64,000 bases of DNA from Paracoccaceae bacterium (GTDB lineage Bacteria; Pseudomonadota; Alphaproteobacteria; Rhodobacterales; Rhodobacteraceae). Of this stretch, positions 51,020 to 59,843 are shown one piece after another (position 1 is the stretch's first letter; every line of letters starts with the position of its first letter). Where the stretch lies: the NCBI GenBank assembly GCA_002402045.2, contig NVUX02000006.1, positions 134,254-198,253 on the forward strand, written 5' to 3'. A program made the position numbers and the translations under genes. The notes under the pieces were generated by a model. The model was not told the DNA's origin and did not search any database. It saw nothing but the letters and a program-made list of their open reading frames with translations.

Positions 51020-52285
51020 TCAGCGATATTCGCAAAAAGGAATAAATCGCACAAAATCACCTGACTTGATCTCAACCGCTTCATCGGGAAGCTCCACAAA
51101 CCCTTCGGCCCAAGCCAAGCCAGAGATGCGCCCCGACCCCTCGGATGCAAAGGTTTCAACCGCACCGTCCTCATTGCGACGCGCCCGCAAAAATTCCCGC
51201 CGCCCTGCCTTTTTGCGCTTCGTAAATGTGGCAGGCAAGGCCGTCGCCCGTGGCCGCTGCCACCCCTGCCCTTGCAATACCCCCAGCGCCGGGCGGGCAA
51301 AAACAAGCGCGGTGGTGAAAGCCGCAACGGGGTTTCCGGGCAGCCCAAAAACCGGCAGGCCGCGCCACATGGCCAGCGCCAAAGGCCGGCCCGGCTTGAT
51401 GGCGATACGCCACAAATTAAGCTGCGCCTGATCGGCCAATACGGCTGCCATATGGTCCTCGTCCCCAGCCGAAGCGCCGCCAGACGTGAGCAGCGCATCA
51501 CAACACTCCGCCGCCTTATCAAGCGCAGCCACCACCGCAGCGCGGTTGTCACTCGCAACGCCCAAATCCACCGCTTCAAAGCCCCAATCGTGCAGGAGTG
51601 CCAGCAGCATCGGGCGGTTAGCGTCATATATTTGGTGCGCCGTGGCCGGCTCAAAGGGCTGTCTCAACTCATCACCAGTGGAAAGCACACCGACGCGCAG
51701 CCTCACATAAACCTTAACCTCAGCCACCCCGAGCGCCACCAAAAGGCCGAGTTCTTGCGGCCCGAGCCGCGTGCTGATCTCAAGCGCAACAGCGCCCGCC
51801 AATATATCCTCGCCCTTGTCGCGGCAATTCGCGCCCGGCTTTATCCCGCTTTCAAAGCGCAGTACCCCGTCTTCAACCTGCACATCTTCTTGCATAATCA
51901 CGGTATCGACGCCTTGAGGCAATGACGCCCCCGTCAAAATCCGAATGGCCTGCGCCAAAGGTACATCCCCATAAAATGGCGCACCTGCCGCTGAGCGGCC
52001 ATCGACCAGCGCCAATTCTTGCTGATCCGCAGCCGTTAGCGAAGCATATGCAAAGCCATATCCATCAACCGCGGCATTGGCATAAGGCGGATTAGCGCGT
52101 TTAGCGACAACATCGGTGGCCAGTATCCGTCCAGATGCCTGCGTAATCGGCAAGGTCTCAACCCCCACAACCGTTCGCATCTGCTCGCGCAAATGGGCAA
52201 GTGCTTGGTCAACCGGTGTCCAGTGCGCGCCCTCAGGCAAAGCAAAACAATCGTCCTTCAGGCGCGGAATTTCAGCCAAGTCCAA
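51020..52285 (-). CDS. moeA: Molybdopterin molybdenumtransferase MoeA
   Basis: 421 aa; NPPYANAAVDGYGFAYAS; DALLTSGGASAGDEDHMAAVL; GRPLALAMWRGLPVFGLPGNPVAAF. Confidence 0.93.
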   Translation of the reverse strand: MDLAEIPRLKDDCFALPEGAHWTPVDQALAHLREQMRTVVGVETLPITQASGRILATDVVAKRANPPYANAAVDGYGFAYASLTAADQQELALVDGRSAAGAPFYGDVPLAQAIRILTGASLPQGVDTVIMQEDVQVEDGVLRFESGIKPGANCRDKGEDILAGAVALEISTRLGPQELGLLVALGVAEVKVYVRLRVGVLSTGDELRQPFEPATAHQIYDANRPMLLALLHDWGFEAVDLGVASDNRAAVVAALDKAAECCDALLTSGGASAGDEDHMAAVLADQAQLNLWRIAIKPGRPLALAMWRGLPVFGLPGNPVAAFTTALVFARPALGVLQGQGWQRPRATALPATFTKRKKAGRREFLRARRNEDGAVETFASEGSGRISGLAWAEGFVELPDEAVEIKSGDFVRFIPFCEYR

Positions 52286-52766
52286 CCTCCTTCAGCACAA
52301 AATCAGCAATGGTCGAGATATCATTTATATCCAACACTGGCACCGTTTGTGCGCCTACATCATGGCCCGCAGCAATGGCTTTGATGCTTTGGTCTTTCAC
52401 CGAAATCAACGGACAGTCTGGCTTAACGGACGCCTCAATTTTAGCGTGGTCATTTTGCTTAAACCCCTCGATCAACACCAGATCAACCGGGCTGAGCTTG
52501 GCCAGCAACTCGTCCACCGTTGGCTCCTCGGCCCCGCGCAGCTCATGCATAATAGCCCAGCGATAAGCCGATGCCAAAATCACCTCGCCCGCCCCCGCCG
52601 CACGGTGGCGAAAGCTGTCTTTGCCGGGCTGGTCTACATCTACCGAATGATGCGCGTGCTTGATGGTGGAAACCGTAAGGCCGCGGCCCGTGATCTCTTC
52701 CACCAAGCGCTCTGTCAGGGTGGTTTTGCCGCTGTTTTTCCAGCCGGTAATGCCAAAAACCTTCAT
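52272..52766 (-). CDS. mobB: Molybdopterin-guanine dinucleotide biosynthesis protein B
   Basis: 164 aa; KVFGITGWKNSGKTTLTERLVEEI P-loop; STIKHAHHSVDVDQPGKDSFRHRAAGA; VLIEGFK. Confidence 0.94.
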   Translation of the reverse strand: MKVFGITGWKNSGKTTLTERLVEEITGRGLTVSTIKHAHHSVDVDQPGKDSFRHRAAGAGEVILASAYRWAIMHELRGAEEPTVDELLAKLSPVDLVLIEGFKQNDHAKIEASVKPDCPLISVKDQSIKAIAAGHDVGAQTVPVLDINDISTIADFVLKEVGLG

Positions 52767-53419
52767 AATAAACCCTCTGCATGCGCCAGATCTTCCGGCG
52801 TATTTATATTGAAAAACGGATCATCCCCAAAGCTGTGGAAAACGATAGGCGCGCAACCAAGTGGCTCAACCCATTGAATAATTTTGTGCACCCCGCCCTG
52901 CAAGGCAGTACGAAGGTTTTCCCGCAGGGCGACATCATACAGCGCAAACGTAGGCTGGCGAAAATAGCCGCCGCCCGCGCGCGCGCTATGCACCATGGCC
53001 AAGGGCAAGTGGCTGGCCTCACAGCCAAAGCGCAGGCCTGTTACCAGCCGGGGCGGAAAAAACGGGCTATCGGCCGCCACGCTGACAATGTGGGAAAACC
53101 CGTTTTCTGCTGCCCAATCCAGCCCCGCCAGCACGCCAGCCAAGGGGCCGGCAAAGCCTGAAATACTATCGCTCACCACCGGCAATCCAAAACCCGAAAA
53201 ACGGGCGGACTCGCCATTGGCATTCAGCACTACGGCCTCAACTTGCGGGGTTATCCTATCGATCACATGCAGCAATATCGGCTGGCCACCAAGTGGTAAA
53301 AGGCATTTATCACCGCCGCCCATACGGCTGGATTGCCCCCCCGCCAACACCACGGCCGCAATGCGGGCGTGCGGGCTGGAAGGCAGCAAAGACGTTGATA
53401 TTTTCTCCGGTGAGGTCAT
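52763..53419 (-). CDS. mobA: Molybdenum cofactor guanylyltransferase
   Basis: 218 aa; AAVVLAGGQSSRMGGGDKCLLPLGGQPIL; 4-nt overlap with mobB. Confidence 0.94.
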   Translation of the reverse strand: MTSPEKISTSLLPSSPHARIAAVVLAGGQSSRMGGGDKCLLPLGGQPILLHVIDRITPQVEAVVLNANGESARFSGFGLPVVSDSISGFAGPLAGVLAGLDWAAENGFSHIVSVAADSPFFPPRLVTGLRFGCEASHLPLAMVHSARAGGGYFRQPTFALYDVALRENLRTALQGGVHKIIQWVEPLGCAPIVFHSFGDDPFFNINTPEDLAHAEGLL

Positions 53420-53491
53420 AGATCAAAACTCGTGATTTTTATTTCAGCACGGGGCGCGCTATAGGCGGGAGGGTGCAACGATAAGCAGGGG

Positions 53492-54196
53492 ATGTCCAGC
53501 ATGGGCTGCGCATATTGGCAAGGTTTTCGGGCAGGATTGCCCTTTGTGCTTGTGGTGGCCCCGTTTGGCCTGCTCTTTGGCGTGGTCGCCACCGAGGCCG
53601 GACTGGACATTGTGCAAACCATGGTGATGACCGTACTGGTGATCGCGGGCGCCTCGCAATTTGCCGCAGTGCAACTGCTTTCAGACAACGCGCCTACGTT
53701 TGTGGTTATTCTCACAGGGCTGGCGGTAAATATGCGCATGGCAATGTATTCGGCCTCACTCACGCCGCATTTGGGCAAGGCCGGCTTAGGTAAACGTGCG
53801 TTGGTAGCGTATTTTCTGGTAGACCAAAGCTATGCAGTTTCGGTCGCCGAATACGCCAAGACCCCTGCGCGCCCCTTGCCGGAAAAGTTGGCGTTTTTCT
53901 TTGGCTCCGTATCCCCGATTGCCCCGCTGTGGTACGGATTTACCTATATAGGTGCCGTGGCAGGCAAAGCCATTCCCCCCGAATACGCGCTAGATTTTGC
54001 GGTCCCGATCACCTTCATCGCCATCGTGGCCCCTGCCCTGCGTAGCCTACCGCAAATTTCGGCGGCCTTTGTATCGGTTGCTGTGGCGCTTTCGCTGGCA
54101 TGGTTGCCCTACAATAGTGGGTTAATAGTAGCGGCTCTCCTCGCAATGATAACCGGTGCGGCGATTGAAAAACGGCTGGAGCAAGCACATGAATGA
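53492..54196 (+). CDS. azlC: AzlC family branched-chain amino acid exporter subunit
   Basis: 234 aa; GFRAGLPFVLVVAPFGLLFGVVATEAGLD; GASQFAAVQLL. Confidence 0.9.
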   Translation: MSSMGCAYWQGFRAGLPFVLVVAPFGLLFGVVATEAGLDIVQTMVMTVLVIAGASQFAAVQLLSDNAPTFVVILTGLAVNMRMAMYSASLTPHLGKAGLGKRALVAYFLVDQSYAVSVAEYAKTPARPLPEKLAFFFGSVSPIAPLWYGFTYIGAVAGKAIPPEYALDFAVPITFIAIVAPALRSLPQISAAFVSVAVALSLAWLPYNSGLIVAALLAMITGAAIEKRLEQAHE

Positions 54197-54509
54197 CACT
54201 TCAATCTGGATCACCATCATCGCGCTAGGCATCGGCACTTTCCTCATCCGGTTTTCCTTCCTCGGCCTTTTAGGCGGTCGAGACCTACCGGATTGGCTAA
54301 CCCGCCACCTGCGCTATGTGCCCGTAGCTGTGCTGCCGGGGCTGGTCGCACCGTTGGTGGTGTGGCCCGATGCCACCGGTGGCTCAGCAGACCTCGCCCG
54401 CTCACTCGCAGCCCTTGCAGCCTTGGCCATCGGCGCGCTCACCCGCTCGATGCTTGGTGCAATTTTTGGCGGTATGGCCGTGCTTTATTCGGTGCAGTAT
54501 TTCATGTAG
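54189..54509 (+). CDS. azlD: AzlD family protein
   Basis: MNDTSIWITIIALGIGTFLIRFSFLGLLGGRDLPDWLTRHLRYVPVAVLPGLVAPLVV; overlaps azlC end; internal start. Confidence 0.88.
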   Translation: MNDTSIWITIIALGIGTFLIRFSFLGLLGGRDLPDWLTRHLRYVPVAVLPGLVAPLVVWPDATGGSADLARSLAALAALAIGALTRSMLGAIFGGMAVLYSVQYFM

Positions 54510-54521
54510 CCAGCGCCCCAT

Positions 54522-54545
54522 ACGCCCTGTGGGCGGCTTTTTCCT
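54522..54545 (+). terminator. Rho-independent terminator candidate after azlD
   Basis: CGCCC-TGT-GGGCG followed by GCTTTTTCC. Confidence 0.65.
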
Positions 54546-54796
54546 ACGGAAAAAATGCGAGTGCGACGCCGTGGCGGCGCGTCTAGCTCTGGTCTTCTTG
54601 GCAAGGTAGCGCCCGCGCCGTGCTGAAACCTTTGCGCACTTGCTTATTAACTCACCTAATCCGGAACCGGTTCAACACAAGCCACAAGCATCGCTGTAGC
54701 CGCCCGGCGCGCACGCAATACTGCCAAGTAGATCAATGCCAGACGCGCCGCTGCCGAGCGCAGCGAGGCTAGGTCTGCGCCCTAGGCGCAGACACA

Positions 54797-54826
54797 AAAA
54801 AGGCCACACCAAAGTGCAGCCTTTTT
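54797..54826 (-). terminator. Rho-independent terminator candidate after rpsD
   Basis: AAAAAGGC...GCCTTTTT stem just downstream of rpsD stop; T-run on minus strand. Confidence 0.65.
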
Positions 54827-54845
54827 CTTTGATATTCGAAAAACC

Positions 54846-55466
54846 TTAGTTCTTCGCGTAGAATTCCACCACGAGGTTTGGTTCCATAACCACTGGGTAT
54901 GGCACGTCCGAAAGCGTTGGCGTGCGCAAAAACTCACACGTCATCTTGTTGTGGTCAATGTTCAGATACTCAGGCGTATCGCGCTCAGGTGAGCCGATAG
55001 CTTCCAGCACAAGGCCGATCTGACGGGATTTTTCACGAATGGCAATCACGTCACCTTCGCTTACGCGGTAAGAGGCAATGTTCACCTTCTTGCCGTTCAC
55101 GGTCACGTGGCCGTGGTTTACGAACTGGCGCGCAGCAAATACGGTCGGCACAAACTTGGCGCGGTAAATAACCGCGTCCAAACGGCGCTCTAGCAGACCG
55201 ATCAGGTTTGCACCTGTATCGCCTTTAATGCGCTCAGCGTCGGCATAAATCCGGCGAAATTGCTTTTCCGTTACGTCGCCATAATAGCCTTTAAGCTTTT
55301 GCTTAGCGCGCAGCTGCGTGCCAAAATCAGAAAGCTTTTGCTTGCGGCCTTGGCCGTGCTGGCCGGGGCCATATTCACGGCGATTTACGGGAGATTTGGG
55401 GCGGCCCCAAATGTTTTCGCCCATGCGACGGTCAATTTTATACTTGGCAGCTGTACGTTTAGTCAC
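54846..55466 (-). CDS. rpsD: 30S ribosomal protein S4
   Basis: 206 aa; [72 protein letters not shown]. Confidence 0.98.
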   Translation of the reverse strand: MTKRTAAKYKIDRRMGENIWGRPKSPVNRREYGPGQHGQGRKQKLSDFGTQLRAKQKLKGYYGDVTEKQFRRIYADAERIKGDTGANLIGLLERRLDAVIYRAKFVPTVFAARQFVNHGHVTVNGKKVNIASYRVSEGDVIAIREKSRQIGLVLEAIGSPERDTPEYLNIDHNKMTCEFLRTPTLSDVPYPVVMEPNLVVEFYAKN

Positions 55467-55694
55467 GAGCTGGATCCTTTCAAGTTTTGAAAGGTGCTTT
55501 CCTTACTCGACCATTATTAGCCGAGCGACAGGTTTCCTCTTACGAGGTCCACAAACACCAAAATTACCGGTACTTTGCAGCACCGGATGGCGGGGTTATA
55601 CGGGATTAAAACGGAGAGTCAAGCGAGGTTTCGGCCCACTTAAAACCCTGCTATACACAGCGCCAGACTAAAGCAAGCAAAGGACAAGAAAACC

Positions 55695-56519
55695 ATGGCA
55701 GCATTTGACCTTACTCAATCCGGCGGCATTGCGCATTTGCAATTTTGCCAGCCAAAAACCTCAAATGCCATGGGCATAGATTTTTGGGCTGATTTTCTGC
55801 CCGCCATTACGGCGCTGAACGAAAAAGGCAGCACGCGCGTGCTTGTGATCTCGGCTCAAGGCAAAAACTTTTGCTCTGGGATGGATCTTGCGGCCTTTGC
55901 TGGCGGCATTCCAGAAACGAAAACCCCGCTTCAGCGAGAGGCCTTCCCCTTTCTTGTTGGCGATCTGCAAAAAGTGCTGAGCGCGCTGGAAACGGCGCGT
56001 TTTCCGGTGATCGCCGCCATTCAAGGTGCCTGCATTGGCGGCGGGTTGGACCTCGTTTCGGCTTGCGATCTTCGTTTTGCGAGCGAAAACGCATATTTTC
56101 GCATTGAAGAAACCAATATCGGCATGATGGCCGACCTCGGCAGCCTGCAACGCCTGCCCAAACTTATGCCCGAAGGGCTGGTGCGCGAGCTGGCCTATTT
56201 GGGCAACACCCTAAGCGCCGAGCGCGCCTATGCGGCGGGCTTTGTAAATGTGGTCGAGACAGATTTTGACGCCACGCTGAGCGCCGCCATGCAGGCCGCC
56301 GAGCGGATAGCTGGCCAAGCGCCCATGGCCATAACCGGCTCAAAATCCGCAATCACCTATGCGCGGGATCATAGCATTGAGGACAGCCTTCGCTGGGCAA
56401 GCACCATGCAAGCCATGATCTGGAATCCAGACGACATCGGAAAGGCCGTGATGGCGCGCGTCAAAAAGGAGACCGCCGAGTTTGAAGACCTGAAGCCGAT
56501 ACCGCAGCTAAAGCCCTAG
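55695..56519 (+). CDS. Crotonase/enoyl-CoA hydratase family protein
   Basis: 274 aa; SAQGKNFCSGMDLAAFAGG; AIQGACIGGGLDLVSACDLRFASENAYFRIEETNIGMMADLGSLQRLPKL. Confidence 0.92.
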   Translation: MAAFDLTQSGGIAHLQFCQPKTSNAMGIDFWADFLPAITALNEKGSTRVLVISAQGKNFCSGMDLAAFAGGIPETKTPLQREAFPFLVGDLQKVLSALETARFPVIAAIQGACIGGGLDLVSACDLRFASENAYFRIEETNIGMMADLGSLQRLPKLMPEGLVRELAYLGNTLSAERAYAAGFVNVVETDFDATLSAAMQAAERIAGQAPMAITGSKSAITYARDHSIEDSLRWASTMQAMIWNPDDIGKAVMARVKKETAEFEDLKPIPQLKP

Positions 56520-56920
56520 GCCATCCACACGGCAACCGCCATCATGCCCAGCCCCACATGCCCAAGCGTCCAGACGGTTGAGCGGGTTAGGCCGATGGCG
56601 GTAATATAAGCGGGGACATAGGCGGCGCGCGCGAGCAAAAACACCAGCGCCCCAGCCCATGCCAGCCCGTCATTCAGGCCAAAATGCACGGCCAGCAGGG
56701 CCAGCGGCAAAAAAACCATCATCGCTTCGTTCATATTCGCCAGCGCCCGTTTGGCACGGCCCGCATTTACAGTGAGCGGCAGGGCCTCATCACGCGGCCC
56801 GCCTCCGTGGCGCAAAACATCAGCCCCCTGCGTGCGAGACATGATCATTGGCGGCAGATAGGTTTGAATGACGTAAAGCAGCAGTACGCCAAGAATGAGA
56901 CCAACCATAGCACCCTCCAT
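56516..56920 (-). CDS. MAPEG family membrane protein
   Basis: 134 aa; RAKRALANMNEAMMVFLPLALLAVHFGLNDGLAWAGALVFLLARAAYVPAYITAIGLTRSTVW. Confidence 0.85.
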   Translation of the reverse strand: MEGAMVGLILGVLLLYVIQTYLPPMIMSRTQGADVLRHGGGPRDEALPLTVNAGRAKRALANMNEAMMVFLPLALLAVHFGLNDGLAWAGALVFLLARAAYVPAYITAIGLTRSTVWTLGHVGLGMMAVAVWMA

Positions 56921-56923
56921 ATA

Positions 56924-56950
56924 AAAAGCGCGGAGCCTTGGCCCCGCGCG
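56924..56950 (-). terminator. Rho-independent terminator candidate after peroxiredoxin gene
   Basis: Minus strand GCGCGGggccaaggctCCGCGC followed by TTTTTATA. Confidence 0.75.
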
Positions 56951-56957
56951 ATTATTT

Positions 56958-57491
56958 TTACTTGTTAGCTTTGAGCCAAGCCATCACGGTCTCTGCCGAG
57001 CTTTCGCCGTAAGGGTCCGCACCGTGATTATCGCTAATCCCCGGCTCCTGGAACCAAGCTTCGACCACACCATCATTGATGATAGCAGCATAGCGCCAGC
57101 TGCGCAGGCCAAAGCCGATGTTTGATTTATCAACCAGCATACCCATTTGCCGCGTAAACACGCCAGCGCCGTCAGGAATAACCTTTACGTTTTCCAGCTT
57201 TTGGTCCCAAGACCATTTGTTCATCACAAAGGTATCATTCACTGACATCACGTAGATCTCGTCAATGCCCTCGGCCGCAAAATCAGCCGCGCCATTTTCA
57301 TAGCCCGGAAGCTGCATGGTGGAACATGTGGGCGTAAACGCACCAGGAAGCGAAAACAGGATAACCCGTTTGCCTTTAAAGAAATCGCCCGTGGTTTTGT
57401 CTTCCCACTTAAACGGATTGTCGCCGCCGATGCTTTCGTCGCGCACGCGCGTGTGAAAGGTAACATCCGGAATGTTAAAGCCTACATGCAT
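56958..57491 (-). CDS. Peroxiredoxin (redoxin/Prx5-like)
   Basis: MHVGFNIPDVTFHTRVRD; KRVILFSLPGAFTPTCSTMQLPGYE; internal start. Confidence 0.93.
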   Translation of the reverse strand: MHVGFNIPDVTFHTRVRDESIGGDNPFKWEDKTTGDFFKGKRVILFSLPGAFTPTCSTMQLPGYENGAADFAAEGIDEIYVMSVNDTFVMNKWSWDQKLENVKVIPDGAGVFTRQMGMLVDKSNIGFGLRSWRYAAIINDGVVEAWFQEPGISDNHGADPYGESSAETVMAWLKANK

Positions 57492-57610
57492 GGTAATTCC
57501 CCTATCAAGAGTGTTTAAGTCAGGCATTATATAGGGGCTTCCGAGGGAGTCGAAAACCCCCTGCGACACATTTTCTGGCCTTTAGGCGCAATAGCCGCTA
57601 TCAGGGCCAA

Positions 57611-58375
57611 ATGTTATCTTATCAACACGCCTATCACGCTGGAAACCCCGCCGACCTGCACAAGCATCTTGTGCTGGCCGAGCTCCTCGCCCTGCTCACC
57701 CGCAAATCTCGCGGCATTTCTTATATGGAAACCCATGCCGGCCGCGGCCGCTATGATCTGAGCTCACCGGAATCCCTGAAAACCGGCGAGGCAGCAGAGG
57801 GCATTGAAGCGCTCACCCTGCCCGATTGCCCCTTGGCAACGGCCCTGAAAACCACCCGCGCGCGGTTTGGCGATTCGGCCTATCCCGGCTCTCCACTCAT
57901 CGCGCAAACCTTGCTACGAGAGCAAGACCGCCTGCACTTGATGGAACTGCACCCCGCCGAATTTGGCGCGCTCCGCCGGGCGCTGCGCACTGATAACACA
58001 GCTGTGCACAAGCACGATGGTTATGAGGGCATACTGTCGCTTTCCCCGCCCAAACCCCGCAAAGGGCTGGTGCTGATAGACCCGTCATATGAAGTAAAAA
58101 CAGAATATGAGCAGGTAGCAGAATTCACCCACAAACTGATGGCAAAATGGCCCGAAGCCAGTATTATGATCTGGTATCCGATCCTACCCGCGGGCCGCCA
58201 TGAAGAGCTGGTTTCAGGCCTAAAGCTAAAGTTCCTCCGCCACGAAGTGAGCTTTAATCTGAAAGACGGCGAAGGGATGACAGGCAGCGGGTTGCTATTG
58301 GTCAACGCGGCATACGGTGCAGAAGCGTGCCTGAAGCAGGCGGTTAAACTCGCAAAACCTCTGCTTAGAGCCTAA
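57611..58375 (+). CDS. rlmJ: 23S rRNA (adenine(2030)-N(6))-methyltransferase RlmJ
   Basis: 254 aa; MLSYQHAYHAGNPADLHKHLVLAELLALL; ETHAGRGRYDL; VLIDPSYE. Confidence 0.93.
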   Translation: MLSYQHAYHAGNPADLHKHLVLAELLALLTRKSRGISYMETHAGRGRYDLSSPESLKTGEAAEGIEALTLPDCPLATALKTTRARFGDSAYPGSPLIAQTLLREQDRLHLMELHPAEFGALRRALRTDNTAVHKHDGYEGILSLSPPKPRKGLVLIDPSYEVKTEYEQVAEFTHKLMAKWPEASIMIWYPILPAGRHEELVSGLKLKFLRHEVSFNLKDGEGMTGSGLLLVNAAYGAEACLKQAVKLAKPLLRA

Positions 58376-58439
58376 AATAAGCCTACCGAAGCCAAAGCAA
58401 TGCCGGAACGAACTATCGAACTCCGGCGTTGCGCCTCCT

Positions 58440-59158
58440 CGGGGAGCCTAAAGCCCCCCCTCGTCACCGCGGTGTAAACTGACCCATAGTTTTCCCATTT
58501 TCGCACCGCATTGGCTGACAATATTGAGGCGTCGTGCCATTGAAAATAATGACCTGATCGTTTCCTCATTTTCGCATGCAACACGGACACCTTCATGACC
58601 ATTGCCATGCGCTCGTGAAAGGAAATCAAATGCAACACCCCAGCCTCCCAGCAATTCAAGAAACGCGGTTTGATGTCGAAATGCGTCGATCTCCCCCTAC
58701 TGAGTAGGCAGTGAAAGAGCCGACATACCTGTAGAAAAATGGTCGTATATGCCAGTGATATGAGCGGCTTGATAATGGAACATGAATCCGATTGTTGGTT
58801 TTTCAAACACTGCCACGGCGTACAAAGTTGTCGCTTGGGCAATACGCGGCGCCGTAGCGTCTCGTGGGGATATCCAGACGAGGTCAGCGATCCCGGAAGG
58901 CGAATTGGGGATCTAATATTCGATTTGGGATCGGATAAAATATAGTCGCCGGAGCAATAAGCTTGCACCCATTCCCATCATTGGTGGCATCAGAAGTTGA
59001 GTTGAAAGCCAGCCAACAATTGGGATGTCAACGCCGGAGTAAAACTGCCCGCTTTTTCGGACATAGGTTTGTCTATAGGCTCGCATGGCAGAGTGCTATC
59101 ATATAGCGAGTTAGGTTATCGGGCACAACTTGCCGTCATGGCTGATCTCGAGCATCTG
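58440..59158. other. ORF-poor region, possible mobile-element/pseudogene scar
   Basis: About 720 bp with only weak ORFs lacking recognisable domains, between core rlmJ and the accessory bioY/gab locus. Confidence 0.4.
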
Positions 59159-59159
59159 T

Positions 59160-59188
59160 AGCCCCCCGCAGCTCAATCACAGGGGGCT
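59160..59188 (-). terminator. Possible terminator hairpin after bioY
   Basis: AGCCCCC...GGGGGCT 7-bp stem just downstream of bioY stop; no clear T-run. Confidence 0.35.
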
Positions 59189-59195
59189 GAAATGA

Positions 59196-59774
59196 CTATA
59201 TATTTTTGCGGTTTTTTACCACGGCCCAGCCACCAGAAACGACCAATGCGGCGAGGACTGATTTCACGACGTCGCTGACAAGAAAAGGTAGCGCACCCGC
59301 TTTAAACGCACCGGACAGATCCAACGGGGTAAGCGCCCATAGACCCAAAACACCGGGGATGAACAGCAAAGTCGCTGGAACAAATGCGGCGATGAACAGT
59401 AGAGAAAAGCCGCGCGAAAACCCTCTTTCGGCCAACCACCCCGTTAAAAAGGCCATGCCGACAAACCCCCAGAGAAACCCAGATGTTGGGCCCATCAACT
59501 TAAGCAAACCAGCGCCACCGTTGGCAAATGCCGGCAGGCCCAATGCGCCTTCGGCCAGATAGACAAGAAGGGTTAGGCCTGCCAGCCTTGCGCCAAACGT
59601 TAACCCAATGACCGAGATGGCAAGCGTCTGCATCGTCATGGGAACCGGGAACATTGGCACCGAGATTTGGGTGGCGATTGCGATAGCTGCTGAGCCAAAT
59701 ATGACGATTGCGAGGTTTCTCCAATTCGTTGTTGAGCCAGTAAATTCCCTTAGTAATACGGTTTCATGTGTCAT
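59196..59774 (-). CDS. bioY: Biotin transporter BioY
   Basis: 192 aa; VPMFPVPMTMQTLAISVIGLTFGARLAGLTLLVYLAEGALGLPAFANGGAGLLKLMGPTSGFLWGF. Confidence 0.93.
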   Translation of the reverse strand: MTHETVLLREFTGSTTNWRNLAIVIFGSAAIAIATQISVPMFPVPMTMQTLAISVIGLTFGARLAGLTLLVYLAEGALGLPAFANGGAGLLKLMGPTSGFLWGFVGMAFLTGWLAERGFSRGFSLLFIAAFVPATLLFIPGVLGLWALTPLDLSGAFKAGALPFLVSDVVKSVLAALVVSGGWAVVKNRKNI

Positions 59775-59843
59775 TTTCAGAATCCTTCCTGTTGTTATTC
59801 ATTTCACAAATTCCGGCAATCAAAGTGTGCGTGTGTGCTCAGC

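Noticed and set aside
55467-55694. Possible ribosomal-protein leader structure upstream of rpsD
   Set aside because: A CTTTCAAGTTTTGAAAG hairpin is present near the start codon, but no conserved S4 leader could be recognised by eye.
58372-58968. 198-aa minus-strand ORF after rlmJ
   Set aside because: Composition and lack of any family resemblance suggest a chance ORF through a degraded region; kept only as part of the scar finding.
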